Below are positions 1 through 8,565 of a stretch of DNA of 39,052 bases, in pieces. The stretch's first letter is position 1. The number at the start of each line of letters is the position of its first letter. The stretch comes from Candidatus Methylopumilus sp. GTDB taxonomy: Bacteria; Pseudomonadota; Gammaproteobacteria; Burkholderiales; Methylophilaceae. The notes beneath the pieces were generated by a model that saw only the letters and a program-made list of their open reading frames with translations, was not told the origin of the DNA and searched no databases. The DNA is taken from NCBI GenBank assembly GCA_026399645.1, contig JAPLQN010000062.1, positions 1 to 39,052 of the forward strand, given 5' to 3'. The translations under genes were made by a program, and so were the position numbers.

Positions 1-1
1 G

Positions 2-826
2 CTTATTACAACAGCAGTATTAGGAGCTCTTGCAGCACCTTCATTTGTTTTTGCAGCTGATGTTGCCCCTGCATCAGATTTAACAGTTGCATACAACGTT
101 GGTCTTTATAGCCAATATATTTTCCGCGGATTGACTCAAACGGATCGTAAACCAGCTTTACAAGGTGGTGTTGATTTAACGCACTCAAGTGGTTTTTATC
201 TAGGTGCTTGGGGTTCAAATATTGACTGGTTAAGATCGCCTTACGGAATACCACCAGCCGATACTTATTACACCAAAGGCGGCAATTTAGAAATTGATTT
301 ATATGGCGGGTTTAAAACTGAGCTGGGTAAATCCGGAATTGGTATCGATGTTGGGGCTCTTCAATATTGGTATCCAGGAACCCTTAGAGGTGGGTGGGCT
401 AAAGCTAACACCACTGAACTTTATGGCGCTCTTAGCTACGGCTGGTTACAAGCAAAACTTTCTGGTGTTGTTTCAAATTCAGCATGGGGTTACGGAAAAA
501 ATTCAAATGCTCCTACTCAAGATGATGCGCGTGGAACTTATTATGCGGAACTTAACGCAACTATTCCTATTGGAGATTTAGTTGGTGGGGGCGCGCTTAA
601 AGGTGTCACAGGATTAATCCATGTTGCACGACAAGACTTTGATGGCAACTTAAATGAACCAGCAAGCTATAACGACTGGAAATTAGGCCTTCAAAAATCA
701 TTTGAAAGTGGTGTAAATGTTGGCGCTTACTATACCGATACAAATGCTAGAACTGATATGTGGACTTTTGCTGGCAAAAATATTGGTGATGCAACTGGTA
801 CTGCTTACATCCAAAAAACGTTCTAA
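2..826 (+). CDS. TorF-family putative porin (5' end cut by window edge)
   Basis: Outer-membrane beta-barrel protein of the TorF putative porin family (Gcw_chp type). The reading frame is open from base 2, so the start codon lies before the window. The first visible residues are the hydrophobic end of a signal peptide with a likely cleavage after a V-F-A-A stretch. The mature part begins with the family hallmark of an N-terminal strand containing YNVGLYSQYIFRG, followed by alternating aromatic/glycine strands and a C-terminal Phe, as expected for a BAM substrate. A TTG-initiated frame at 131 is only an internal piece. A terminator follows, so it is transcribed separately from glnK-amt, but porins of this family often sit beside glnK-amt and may supply small nitrogenous solutes. 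Family call firm; substrate unknown. Confidence 0.85.
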   Translation, partial: LITTAVLGALAAPSFVFAADVAPASDLTVAYNVGLYSQYIFRGLTQTDRKPALQGGVDLTHSSGFYLGAWGSNIDWLRSPYGIPPADTYYTKGGNLEIDLYGGFKTELGKSGIGIDVGALQYWYPGTLRGGWAKANTTELYGALSYGWLQAKLSGVVSNSAWGYGKNSNAPTQDDARGTYYAELNATIPIGDLVGGGALKGVTGLIHVARQDFDGNLNEPASYNDWKLGLQKSFESGVNVGAYYTDTNARTDMWTFAGKNIGDATGTAYIQKTF

Positions 827-839
827 GAGCAATTGTTAA

Positions 840-1238
<399 letters not shown>

Positions 1239-1254
1239 TCAGAGGACTAAAATT

Positions 1255-2748
1255 ATGAAAAAACTATTATCAACTTTCGCATTACTTAGCTTCTTATGTC
1301 TAAACTTTTTAGGTATGACAAGTGTAAGTTTTGCTGATGAAGCAACTTCAGTAAAAGCGAGTGATGCTGTAACTCTAGTTGCAGATGCAACACCCTCAGA
1401 AACTCCTACTGAAGTAAAAAAAGATGAGCCTCCTGCACCAACACCTAATAAAGGTGATACTTCATGGATGATCGTCGCTACTATTCTGGTGACCTTAATG
1501 GTGATTCCAGGTTTAGCTCTCTTTTATGGCGGCTTAGTTCGCTCTAAAAATATGTTATCTGTATTGATGCAAACTTTCGTTGTATTTTCGCTTATGGCTG
1601 TTTTATGGGCGATCTACGGATACAGCGTCGCATTTACAGGCGGCAGTCCATTTTATGGTGGCTTCAGTAAGTTATTTTTAAGTGGTATCACACCAGATTC
1701 AGTAGGCGCTACTTTTAGCAAAGGTGTTGTGATTCCTGAGTTTATGTTTGTAGCGTTCCAATTAACTTTTGCGGCTATTACGCCAGCTTTAATTATTGGT
1801 GCGTTTGCTGAGCGTATGAAATTTTCAGCAGTACTTTTATTCTTAATCATCTGGTTTACATTCGCTTACTTACCGATGGCTCACATGGTCTGGTATTGGG
1901 ATGGTCCAGATGCAATTACTGATGCTAAATCATTAGAAACTGTGATTGGAAATGCAGGCTGGTTATGGGCTAAAGGTGCGCTCGATTTTGCAGGTGGCAC
2001 AGTCGTTCATATTAATGCTGGTATCGCAGCCCTTGTAGCTGCCATCATGGTGGGTAAAAGAATTGGTTATGGTAAAGAAGCCATGCCTCCGCATAGTCTT
2101 ACATTAACCATGGTAGGCGCATCTTTACTATGGGTGGGTTGGTTCGGTTTCAATGCAGGTTCTAATCTTGAAGCGACAGGATTAGCAGCATTAGCTTTTG
2201 TAAATACGATGCTTGCAACGGCTGCTGCAACACTCCCCTGGATCGCATTTGAATGGATCTTAAAATCTAAACCATCTATGTTGGGCGCAGCATCAGGCGC
2301 AGTCGCAGGTCTTGTAGCTATCACTCCAGCATGCGGATTTGTGGGTCCAATGGGTGCCTTGATTATCGGTGCAGGTGTATCTCCAATCTGCTTATTCTTC
2401 GTATCTAAAGTTAAAAAGGCTTTTGGTTACGACGACACACTTGATGTTTTTGGTGTACATGGCGTGGGTGGTATCTTCGGTGCAATTATGACCGGTGTAT
2501 TCGTAAGCCCAGCATTAGGTGGTACGGGTGTTTATGATTATGTTGCAAACAAAGTAGGTGAGTTTGATATGCATACGCAAGTCATGTCTCAACTATGGGC
2601 GGTCGGTACAGCAATTGTTGTATCAGCAACTGTATCTTATGTTGCATTAAAGCTTATCGATATGACAATTGGTTTACGTGTGAAACCAGATGCTGAGCGT
2701 GAAGGCTTAGATATCGCTGAACACGGCGAACAGGCATATCACAAATAA
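1255..2748 (+). CDS. amt: Ammonium transporter AmtB with signal peptide
   Basis: Inner-membrane ammonium channel of the Amt/Rh family, 497 aa from the ATG at 1255. The frame stays open back to 1186 inside glnK, but 1255 is preferred because it follows AGAGGA and starts a clear signal peptide (KKLLSTFALLSFLCLNFLG, cleavage after S-F-A). About 50 residues rich in Thr, Glu, Lys and Pro separate the signal peptide from the first membrane helix, a longer periplasmic lead than in the E. coli protein. Eleven hydrophobic helices follow. The twin pore histidines are visible in VVHINAG and in FGVHGVGG. The C-terminal tail, which contacts P-II, is present. It is co-transcribed with glnK, so its gating is probably P-II controlled. 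Confidence 0.96.
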   Translation: MKKLLSTFALLSFLCLNFLGMTSVSFADEATSVKASDAVTLVADATPSETPTEVKKDEPPAPTPNKGDTSWMIVATILVTLMVIPGLALFYGGLVRSKNMLSVLMQTFVVFSLMAVLWAIYGYSVAFTGGSPFYGGFSKLFLSGITPDSVGATFSKGVVIPEFMFVAFQLTFAAITPALIIGAFAERMKFSAVLLFLIIWFTFAYLPMAHMVWYWDGPDAITDAKSLETVIGNAGWLWAKGALDFAGGTVVHINAGIAALVAAIMVGKRIGYGKEAMPPHSLTLTMVGASLLWVGWFGFNAGSNLEATGLAALAFVNTMLATAAATLPWIAFEWILKSKPSMLGAASGAVAGLVAITPACGFVGPMGALIIGAGVSPICLFFVSKVKKAFGYDDTLDVFGVHGVGGIFGAIMTGVFVSPALGGTGVYDYVANKVGEFDMHTQVMSQLWAVGTAIVVSATVSYVALKLIDMTIGLRVKPDAEREGLDIAEHGEQAYHK

Positions 2749-2774
2749 AATATCCTGAAAGTAGTGACTTCTCA

Positions 2775-2803
2775 AGGGCGCTTTTTTTAGCGCTCTTTTT
2801 TTA
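2775..2803 (+). terminator. Rho-independent terminator of glnK-amt
   Basis: AGGGCGCT (2775-2782) pairs with AGCGCTCT (2789-2796, one G-T wobble) around a six-T loop and is followed by a run of eight T. Confidence 0.85.
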
Positions 2804-2841
2804 TCCATAAAATTTAATGGCTTAAAGTTATAATAGAGCCC

Positions 2842-4034
2842 ATGTTTAAAAAGTTTTCTTTTTTCAATCGCGCATTTCTTAGAAATGCCTTTTTACTTAT
2901 TTTAAGTCCCAAGCTTTTTTTCAATCACGGGCATATACCACCTAAGAACCATAAAATTCCAAATCGCTTTTTTGGATTAAGCCTCACCATTGAAGATTTA
3001 ATTGAAGATCCCATAGGTGTCGTTGAAATGTGTCGTCAGCATAAAATTCGAGATGTGACATTTCTTATTCCATCTAATCGTATCAGTGAATTTAGTGCAA
3101 CATTTATGGACGACCTCATTGGGCACGATATTAAATTTAATCTCAAACTAGTACTGACTGATGAGGAAGATATCTACCTTCAATGGCGAGAGATTTTAGA
3201 TCTTACCTTGCTAGGTTATCAAACTCACATTGCATCGATAGAAATAGAAATGACGGACTTTACTCAAAAAGCATTACATACCTTCTTAAATATTTGGACC
3301 ATGACTTTTAATATTGCGAGACTTAAAAAGATTAAAGTCGCAGGTCCTTCTATTCCCTCATTTAGCCCCTTCTTCAATGACATGGTCTTTAAGCTTTTAA
3401 AAGACAAATATCAACTACCGGATATTCATACGATTAATTTAACTAATGAAATGGATAAAGAGCCTGAGCTCATTTATTCAAATTTCTTAATCCCCAAATT
3501 AGGCAAACTTTTTAAATTCAATCTCATAAAAAAATTAGCGCTCGTTCAAAGAATTGCTGAAAGTTTTAATATCAAAGCCGTTTATGGAACGATTGAATTA
3601 AAGCGTCATGAAATTACCTCCTATACCCTGCGAGCAATTTCTTTACTGATTGCTTCTGGCCGACTCTCAAAACTATATGTGCCTTATCGAAATGCAGAAG
3701 GTATTCTATTTCTAGTGGATCGTATGGAGGGCATGACTTATCTGGGTTCTTTATTTCACCAGAGAGTTTTTATCATATTGAAGATATCTATGCCGCTAAA
3801 ATCTATGATAGCCATGGGGATATTATTGATCGTAACCAATTCAAAATTACAGATACGCCAATCTACCTTGTCTGGAGATCGATGGACCCTATTATCTTCA
3901 TTGATACACCAAAAGCCTTAGACCTTAATGTCACCAATATCATGGCTCTATCATGAAAATCATGAGGTCCAATTCATTACCTGTTCCGTGTATTTAATAT
4001 TGATGCGGTCTATAGTTCATTCAATGCATCTTGA
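2842..4034 (+). pseudogene. Decayed gene, frame-shifted; possible TIM-barrel glycosidase-like protein
   Basis: I do not recognise the family. From the ATG at 2842 a protein-like frame runs for about 298 residues (basic/hydrophobic N-terminus, then alternating helix and strand with VAGPSIPSF, weakly reminiscent of a glycosidase TIM barrel). Near 3725-3740 the coding sense jumps to the third frame, consistent with one lost base. The continuation reads LSGFFISPESFYHIEDIY and goes on to a TGA at 3954. The sense then seems to move into frame 1 (YHENHEVQFI, 3949-3978) and back to frame 3 (YLFRVFNIDAVYSS), ending at TGA 4032-4034. The first shift is convincing; the later pair is likely. Either the gene is dead or the assembly carries indels here. 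It lies just upstream of pqqA. Confidence 0.6.
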
Positions 4035-4068
4035 GTGCAGATCTTTTAATCTTTATAGGAGAAATATT

Positions 4069-4140
4069 ATGTGGACAACTCCAGCAGCTACAGAAATGCG
4101 TTTTGGCTTTGAAGTAACTATGTACGTAATGAACAAGTAA
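4069..4140 (+). CDS. pqqA: PQQ precursor peptide PqqA
   Basis: A 23-residue peptide, the substrate from which pyrroloquinoline quinone is made by the radical-SAM enzyme PqqE with PqqD. It reads MWTTPAATEMRFGFEVTMYV and then MNK. The invariant Glu15 and Tyr19, spaced E-x3-Y, sit in the conserved RxGFEVTMY core. A strong ribosome-binding site (AGGAGA) lies 6 nt before the ATG and a terminator follows at once. The same frame is open upstream to 3928, but only this 3' part is a recognisable product. No pqqB, C, D or E is next to it, as downstream lies mltA in the opposite direction, so it is an orphan or extra precursor copy. PQQ would serve methanol dehydrogenases (XoxF/MxaF). Confidence 0.93.
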   Translation: MWTTPAATEMRFGFEVTMYVMNK

Positions 4141-4162
4141 TTGTTCGTTAACTACGGTTACT

Positions 4163-4194
4163 AAAAAAGGAGGCTTTATAGCTTCCTTTTTTTA
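4163..4194. terminator. Bidirectional terminator between pqqA and mltA
   Basis: AAAGGAGGCT (4166-4175) pairs with AGCTTCCTTT (4180-4189, one wobble) around TTAT. It is flanked by an A-run on the left and a T-run on the right, so it can stop transcripts from both strands. It overlaps the last codon of mltA. Confidence 0.85.
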
Positions 4195-5445
4195 TTTGGA
4201 AGTTTCCTCAACACGATTGCGTTTCATGGCAAATTCTTGCGTCGCAATAGGGAATACATAATCATTAGGGAGTAATGCCCAAATTTTTCCCTGTTGTTTC
4301 ATCGATCCCGCTTTTCTTCCCGCCGCCTCTCCAGTGCCCCAATAGAAATCTGCGCGAACACCACCTCGAATTGCCCCGCCTGTATCTTGAGCGACCATCA
4401 AGCGATCGAGCGAATCATTGGTATTAGGTTGGGTTGTGGATAAGAAAATAGGTGCACCTAATGGAATAAATTTAGGATCGATCGCAACACTTCGCTCAGC
4501 TTCAATCGATACACCTAAAGCGCCGATCGGTCCTGGTAAGTCATTTGGTAATTTTCTAAAAAACACATAGCTGGCGTTGATATTTAAAAAATCTTTGAGT
4601 TTCACAATATTTTTTCTAGCCCAATTTTTAATACCTTCCATCGAAGCTTCGGCCAAGGTGATTTCTTTTTTCTGAATGAGTGCTGAACCAATCGCTTTAA
4701 ATGGATGACCATTTTGATCGGCATAACCAATTTGCATTTCATCGCCATTATCAAAATGAATAATACCTGACCCTTGAATCTCTAAGAAGAAGGCCTCAAC
4801 AGGATCATCTACCCAAACAATTTCATTGCCTGCTAAAGGGGTTCCTTGTCCATCAATCTCTGCTCTTGATAAGTAGGGGACTAATTTATTGCCAACCAAT
4901 TTTCCACGCAAACGTTTTGATTTAAGTTCTGGATAAACTTCACTTAAATCCACAGTAATTAAATCTTTAGGCGTTGTGTAAAGCGGAATTTTATAATGCG
5001 ACGTTTTAACCTTACTGCCTTTTAGGATTGGCTGATAATAACCAGTGATCATACCGGCTTCAGAGCCATCGACATTACTTGCTGTATAAACATTAAAATA
5101 TTTTTTAAAATAGTTTCTTATATTTTCATCACTTGGCTCTTTGATGTCATCTGCAAGATCACATACTTTTTTCCAAGCTTCTTTTTGTTTCAAGGCAGAA
5201 CAGCTTCTTAGCCACGCTGTCCAAGCAGGGAGTAAATTGTCGCTTTCAAATGAGGATTCAATCGCACTCCAATCTGATTTTTTTAAGAGTCCATAATCAG
5301 GAATTTTTGCGAGATCTTCTTTTTCTGTTTTAATTTTTGGGCAGTCACAATTAGATTTTGTAACAGAGACTTTTTCCCCTTTATTTGGCACGTCAGCACA
5401 TGAGACAAGAAATAAAGTGAGTAGTAATAGAATAAAGTGTCTCAT
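4192..5445 (-). CDS. mltA: Membrane-bound lytic murein transglycosylase A
   Basis: Outer-membrane lipoprotein that cleaves the MurNAc-GlcNAc bond of peptidoglycan to give 1,6-anhydroMurNAc ends. Length 417 aa. The N-terminus is a lipoprotein signal with lipobox L-V-S-C, Cys16. The MltA domain spans roughly residues 120-300 (GYYQPILKGS, WVDDPVEAFFLEIQGSG). The C-terminal 3D domain carries the catalytic Asp in VAQDTGGAIRG and DFYWGTG. Its ATG directly abuts the apaG stop (TAAATG), with an AAGGA site inside apaG, so translation is coupled. It is the last gene of thiS-thiG-apaG-mltA. Confidence 0.95.
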   Translation of the reverse strand: MRHFILLLLTLFLVSCADVPNKGEKVSVTKSNCDCPKIKTEKEDLAKIPDYGLLKKSDWSAIESSFESDNLLPAWTAWLRSCSALKQKEAWKKVCDLADDIKEPSDENIRNYFKKYFNVYTASNVDGSEAGMITGYYQPILKGSKVKTSHYKIPLYTTPKDLITVDLSEVYPELKSKRLRGKLVGNKLVPYLSRAEIDGQGTPLAGNEIVWVDDPVEAFFLEIQGSGIIHFDNGDEMQIGYADQNGHPFKAIGSALIQKKEITLAEASMEGIKNWARKNIVKLKDFLNINASYVFFRKLPNDLPGPIGALGVSIEAERSVAIDPKFIPLGAPIFLSTTQPNTNDSLDRLMVAQDTGGAIRGGVRADFYWGTGEAAGRKAGSMKQQGKIWALLPNDYVFPIATQEFAMKRNRVEETSK

Positions 5446-5829
5446 TTAATGGAGCGTCCTTGGCATCGATAAAATAAACATAGGAATTTCTGCATCAAAT
5501 GATGTGCCATCTTCGGACACCATCTGATAACTTCCATGCATGGAGCCAACAGGCGTGTTAATTTCAGTCCCACTTGTGTATGTATAGGATTCATGAGGTT
5601 GAATAAGTGGCTGTTCGCCAATCACACCTAAGCCTTTCACTTCAAAAGTTTCTTCATTGGCATCTGTAATAATCCAATGACGACTGACGAGCTGGGCTGG
5701 GACTAGTCCATCGTTACTGATTGTAACGGTGTAATGAAAAAAATATCGGTTATGTTCGATGCTAGATTTTTCTTCTACAAAATGGGTTTCAACATTAATA
5801 CGAATCGCATGTAATTTTGAAGATCCCAT
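5446..5829 (-). CDS. apaG: ApaG family protein
   Basis: Small ApaG/DUF525 beta-sandwich protein of 127 aa, linked genetically to Co2+/Mg2+ resistance and Ap4A turnover in enterobacteria; its biochemical role is unsettled. Family motifs are present: RHWIITDANE, a VKGLGVIGEQP segment, and YTSGTEINTPVGSMHGSY, the glycine-rich stretch that defines the domain. The gene starts 4 nt after thiG and its stop abuts mltA. In many proteobacteria apaG is with rsmA/apaH; here it is in a thiamin/peptidoglycan operon instead. Confidence 0.94.
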   Translation of the reverse strand: MGSSKLHAIRINVETHFVEEKSSIEHNRYFFHYTVTISNDGLVPAQLVSRHWIITDANEETFEVKGLGVIGEQPLIQPHESYTYTSGTEINTPVGSMHGSYQMVSEDGTSFDAEIPMFILSMPRTLH

Positions 5830-5833
5830 GATA

Positions 5834-6625
5834 TTAAGAAATCATGCCTTGTGTGGGTGAACTAGGCGATGCTGAATATAATTTCTTAGCCATTCGTCCT
5901 GCAAGGTATGCTTCGCGTCCAGCTTCAATAGCTTTTTTCATAGCACTTGCCATCATGATTGGATCATTCGCACTTGCAATTGCTGTATTCATGAGGACAC
6001 CCTCACAACCTAATTCCATCGCAATAGCAGCATCTGATGCGGTACCAACACCTGCATCGACTAAAACAGGGACTTTTGCATGCTCAATAATAATTTGCAA
6101 ATTCCATGGATTTAAAATGCCCATACCAGAGCCAATGAGAGAAGCCAAAGGCATGATGGCACAGCAACCAATATTTTCAAGTTCTTTTGCCACAATAGGA
6201 TCGTCTGACGTGTACACCATCACATCGAAACCTTCTTTAATTAAAACTTCTGCGGCCTTTAAGGTTTCCATCACATTGGGATAAAGTGTCTTAGGGTCTC
6301 CTAAGACTTCTAACTTTACAAGCGTATGGCCGTCTAATAATTCACGCGCCAAACGAAGTGTTCTCACCGCATCATCGGCTGAATAACAACCTGCTGTATT
6401 AGGAAGATAAGTAAAACGATTGGGCGGCACAAAATCAAGAAGGGAGGGCTCGCCTTCATTTTGACCAATGTTAGTTCGGCGAATCGCAACTGTAATAATT
6501 TCTGCGCCGCTCGCATCAATAGCGAGCCTTGTTTCCTGAAAGTCTTTATATTTACCAGTGCCTACTAATAATCTTGATTGGTAACTTTTACCTGCGATGA
6601 TGAGTGAATCTTTTTTTTGCGTCAT
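5834..6625 (-). CDS. thiG: Thiazole synthase ThiG
   Basis: Makes the thiazole phosphate half of thiamin from 1-deoxyxylulose 5-phosphate, dehydroglycine and the sulfur carried on ThiS thiocarboxylate. TIM-barrel protein of 263 aa from the ATG at 6625, which lies 1 nt after the thiS stop. A TTG-started frame 27 nt further upstream is inside thiS and less likely. The Schiff-base lysine lies in [11 protein letters not shown], and the phosphate/product region reads [15 protein letters not shown] and [11 protein letters not shown]. All conserved parts are intact. It works with ThiS (adjacent) and feeds the same pathway as thiC at 15.4 kb. Confidence 0.96.
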   Translation of the reverse strand: MTQKKDSLIIAGKSYQSRLLVGTGKYKDFQETRLAIDASGAEIITVAIRRTNIGQNEGEPSLLDFVPPNRFTYLPNTAGCYSADDAVRTLRLARELLDGHTLVKLEVLGDPKTLYPNVMETLKAAEVLIKEGFDVMVYTSDDPIVAKELENIGCCAIMPLASLIGSGMGILNPWNLQIIIEHAKVPVLVDAGVGTASDAAIAMELGCEGVLMNTAIASANDPIMMASAMKKAIEAGREAYLAGRMAKKLYSASPSSPTQGMIS

Positions 6626-6626
6626 C

Positions 6627-6830
6627 TTAACCACCACCAACTGCGCCAACAATTTCTAATTGGTCGCCATCTTGGAGCAAGATATTTTGAAATTCAGATT
6701 TTGAAATAATCATGCCGTTCTTTTCAATCGCAATTCGCTTACCTAAAAGATTAAGTTGTATGACTAATCCTTCGATTGTCATCAAAGTGTCATCAAAAGA
6801 TTTTATATTACCGTTAATTTTAAGATTCAT
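6627..6830 (-). CDS. thiS: Sulfur carrier protein ThiS
   Basis: Ubiquitin-like sulfur carrier for thiazole synthesis; ThiF adenylates its C-terminus and it hands sulfur to ThiG. From the ATG at 6830 it has 67 residues ([12 protein letters not shown]...), the normal length. The frame extends 7 codons to a TTG at 6851, but the ATG matches the family start. The essential C-terminal Gly-Gly is present (VGAVGGG). First gene of the thiS-thiG-apaG-mltA operon. No TPP riboswitch is recognisable upstream, unlike thiC, so the two thiamin loci appear to be controlled differently. A 12-bp dyad lies 53 bp upstream of the ATG. Confidence 0.92.
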   Translation of the reverse strand: MNLKINGNIKSFDDTLMTIEGLVIQLNLLGKRIAIEKNGMIISKSEFQNILLQDGDQLEIVGAVGGG

Positions 6831-6882
6831 GGATATGGCTTTATTCGTCAAACATTGAATTTTTAAATAAATTTAGAGTCCT

Positions 6883-6911
6883 AATTCAATGGAACACAAT
6901 TCCATAGAATT
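6883..6911. promoter_or_regulatory. Imperfect 12-bp inverted repeat between thiS and the 53-aa ORF
   Basis: AATTCAATGGAA (6883-6894) and TTCCATAGAATT (6900-6911) are inverted copies with one mismatch and a 5-nt spacer. The dyad lies between two divergent genes and just upstream of a possible -10 (TACAAT, 6915-6920) for the small ORF. It looks like an operator; no T-run follows, so it is not a terminator. The binding protein is unknown. Confidence 0.5.
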
Positions 6912-6938
6912 AAATACAATCCCAAAAGGAAAAGCTAT

Positions 6939-7100
6939 ATGCAAAATTATAATACAGATTCGCTGAATACATTGCCTCAGAACAAAGACGAGACAGACCA
7001 TTTAATTACGTTGGAAAAGAAAACCACGCCGATTGAATTAACTATCGATGAAAAGCTTCGTCGTAAACGTTGGCTCGAATCGATCTCAGATTGCGTTTAA
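6939..7100 (+). CDS. Small 53-aa hypothetical protein
   Basis: Not recognised. A 53-residue frame starts with ATG at 6939, preceded by AAAAGGA at a spacing of about 8 nt. It contains an acidic/polar N-half (NKDETDHL), a mixed TPIELTIDEKL segment and a basic LRRKRWLESISDCV C-terminus. There is no signal peptide or membrane helix. The good ribosome-binding site and a plausible -10 (6915-6920) favour a real gene. Its TAA overlaps the stop of the convergent hydrolase within the shared TTAA at 7097-7100. With so short a frame, chance cannot be excluded. Confidence 0.55.
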   Translation: MQNYNTDSLNTLPQNKDETDHLITLEKKTTPIELTIDEKLRRKRWLESISDCV

Positions 7101-7834
7101 GCAAGTTTGCGTTGAAAAAGTTTTAAAGCTAAGTCGTAACCTAAAAGTGCCAACTCAGGATCATAGCGCTCACCTTCGTCACGCATAAAGGCATGTTGGC
7201 CATTAAACTCATGCCACGTAAATGCTAATTTAGCATCAAGCATTTTTTCATAAACGGCTTTACGGCCTTGTTCTGGAATATGGTTGTCTTGTTTACCCCA
7301 AATCATAAGAAGCTCACCCTTGATATCTTTTAGGCGATTCATGGAATGCTGATTAGGTTTATTTGGAATCACATTGGCATGTAAATCTGTCGCATAAAAA
7401 CATGCGGTTGCTTCAATTTCAGGTTGAAGTGCTGCTCTAAAAGCTAAGTGCCCGCCGATACAAAACCCCATTGCTCCGATATGGCCTGAAAACCAAGGTT
7501 GTTTTTTGATCCATGCAATCATTGCTTGATTGTCAGCGTCATAGCCTTCGACATCTTTCGCTGATTTATCCGCATTACCTTTATCACGTCCTGCATCGTC
7601 ATAAGCTAACACCGTGCCAATCGGATTTAATTCATGAAAGACTTCAGGCACTAAAACGGTGAATCCATGACCCGCAATGATTTTAGCTGCACGTTCAATC
7701 GGACCTGTTTGCTGAAAAATTTCTGAATAAAAGAGAATCGCGGGGGTCTTTTTATGTGTAATAGGTTTATGCACATAAGTACGCATAATGCCTGTAGGGG
7801 TATTTAAATCAACGAATTCTGACTGAATTAACAT
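7097..7834 (-). CDS. Dienelactone hydrolase family protein
   Basis: Alpha/beta-hydrolase of the dienelactone hydrolase family, 245 aa. The nucleophile is cysteine, as in true DLH: MGFCIGGH, Cys125. The acid residue is in WGKQDNHIPEQGR and the catalytic His in NGQHAFMRDEG. A conserved early Glu in YSEIFQQTG matches the DLH activation residue. It acts in the cytoplasm. The natural substrate in this organism is unknown; the family covers 4-carboxymethylenebutenolide and related small esters, and there are no catechol-degradation genes nearby. Family call is firm and the specific reaction is not. Confidence 0.88.
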   Translation of the reverse strand: MLIQSEFVDLNTPTGIMRTYVHKPITHKKTPAILFYSEIFQQTGPIERAAKIIAGHGFTVLVPEVFHELNPIGTVLAYDDAGRDKGNADKSAKDVEGYDADNQAMIAWIKKQPWFSGHIGAMGFCIGGHLAFRAALQPEIEATACFYATDLHANVIPNKPNQHSMNRLKDIKGELLMIWGKQDNHIPEQGRKAVYEKMLDAKLAFTWHEFNGQHAFMRDEGERYDPELALLGYDLALKLFQRKLA

Positions 7835-7917
7835 GCTTCATCCTAAGCTTAATAAGGAGTTAATAGAAAAGCGGAAGCCCTTATTTTACTTGATTTGAAG
7901 TGAGTTTAAAGTGAATT

Positions 7918-8121
7918 TTAGTACTCTGAACTGCGGCCTGTAGAGTAATTTAAAGGGGCATCATTTTGCCACTCACCACAATCGATGCATTGATGATCTT
8001 CCATGGTCGGGCAATATTGCAAATGAATTGCCTTGCACTTAAAACAGCTCGAAGCCTTCTCGTGGCGATCATGAATCTCTGCAGATACTTTGTCACTTCC
8101 AAGACCATACTTATTATCCAT
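7918..8121 (-). CDS. Small Cys-rich protein, possible zinc ribbon
   Basis: A 67-residue protein of unknown function. Five cysteines (26, 29, 37, 45, 48) form two CxxC knuckles (CFKC and CIDC) separated by 15 residues and a lone Cys, plausible for one bound zinc or a redox role. There is no signal peptide. ATG with GGGAGAG just upstream. It stands between the hydrolase and the protease/lipoprotein pair in the same direction, with gaps of 72-83 nt, so operon membership is uncertain. Confidence 0.7.
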   Translation of the reverse strand: MDNKYGLGSDKVSAEIHDRHEKASSCFKCKAIHLQYCPTMEDHQCIDCGEWQNDAPLNYSTGRSSEY

Positions 8122-8193
8122 AAGACTCTCCCTTAAAAAATCAAATGGTGATGAAGCTTTAATGTACGCCTCGTTTTTATGAAGCGCAAGTGG

Positions 8194-8565
8194 CTATTTT
8201 AACTTTTGTACCTGACATTTTTGATAGGTTAAAACATCACCCTCTTTAATGTAAGTCTCAGGGTCATTAATCTCTAATGTGGTCGACTCATTGGTATAAG
8301 TATTTTTTAAGGCATCGACTTGTTTTAAACCAAATTCACGATTCGGGAAAGTAATCCACATCTCTTTACCGCCTTCGAGTGCTTTTATATAAAACTTCTT
8401 ATTTTTTTCACACTGATATAAAGAAGCCCCTTGAGGAGCAGTCGAGAGTTCACGATAATCACCGTTAAGCATAGGTAAATTTACTTCGGGCATCTTCACA
8501 CTGCCACAACTTGAAATAAGAAATGGCAAACTTAACAATATCAATTGTTTAAAAATTTGTTTCAT
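8194..8565 (-). CDS. Lipoprotein with MliC-like layout
   Basis: A 123-aa outer-membrane lipoprotein candidate with signal peptide and lipobox L-I-S-S-C, Cys20. The mature part resembles MliC/PliC lysozyme-inhibitor folds in layout: it begins with YQCEKNKKFYIK, has a Gly-Gly turn, strands with a phenylalanine/leucine pattern, a KEGDVLTYQ segment where MliC has WxKGxxA, and ends with a second Cys (QKCQ) able to pair with the first. The exact MliC active loop (SGxRYxS) is not visible, so inhibition of lysozyme is only a possibility. Its ATG overlaps the protease stop by 4 nt, so the two are translationally coupled. Confidence 0.65.
   Translation of the reverse strand: MKQIFKQLILLSLPFLISSCGSVKMPEVNLPMLNGDYRELSTAPQGASLYQCEKNKKFYIKALEGGKEMWITFPNREFGLKQVDALKNTYTNESTTLEINDPETYIKEGDVLTYQKCQVQKLK

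Noticed and set aside
3928-4140. 70-codon open frame ending with pqqA
   Set aside because: Only the last 23 codons after a strong ribosome-binding site form a known product; the upstream part is leftover frame from the decayed gene.
5844-6284. 146-codon frame antisense to thiG
   Set aside because: Lies wholly opposite a well-conserved enzyme gene; its composition is that of a complement-strand shadow.
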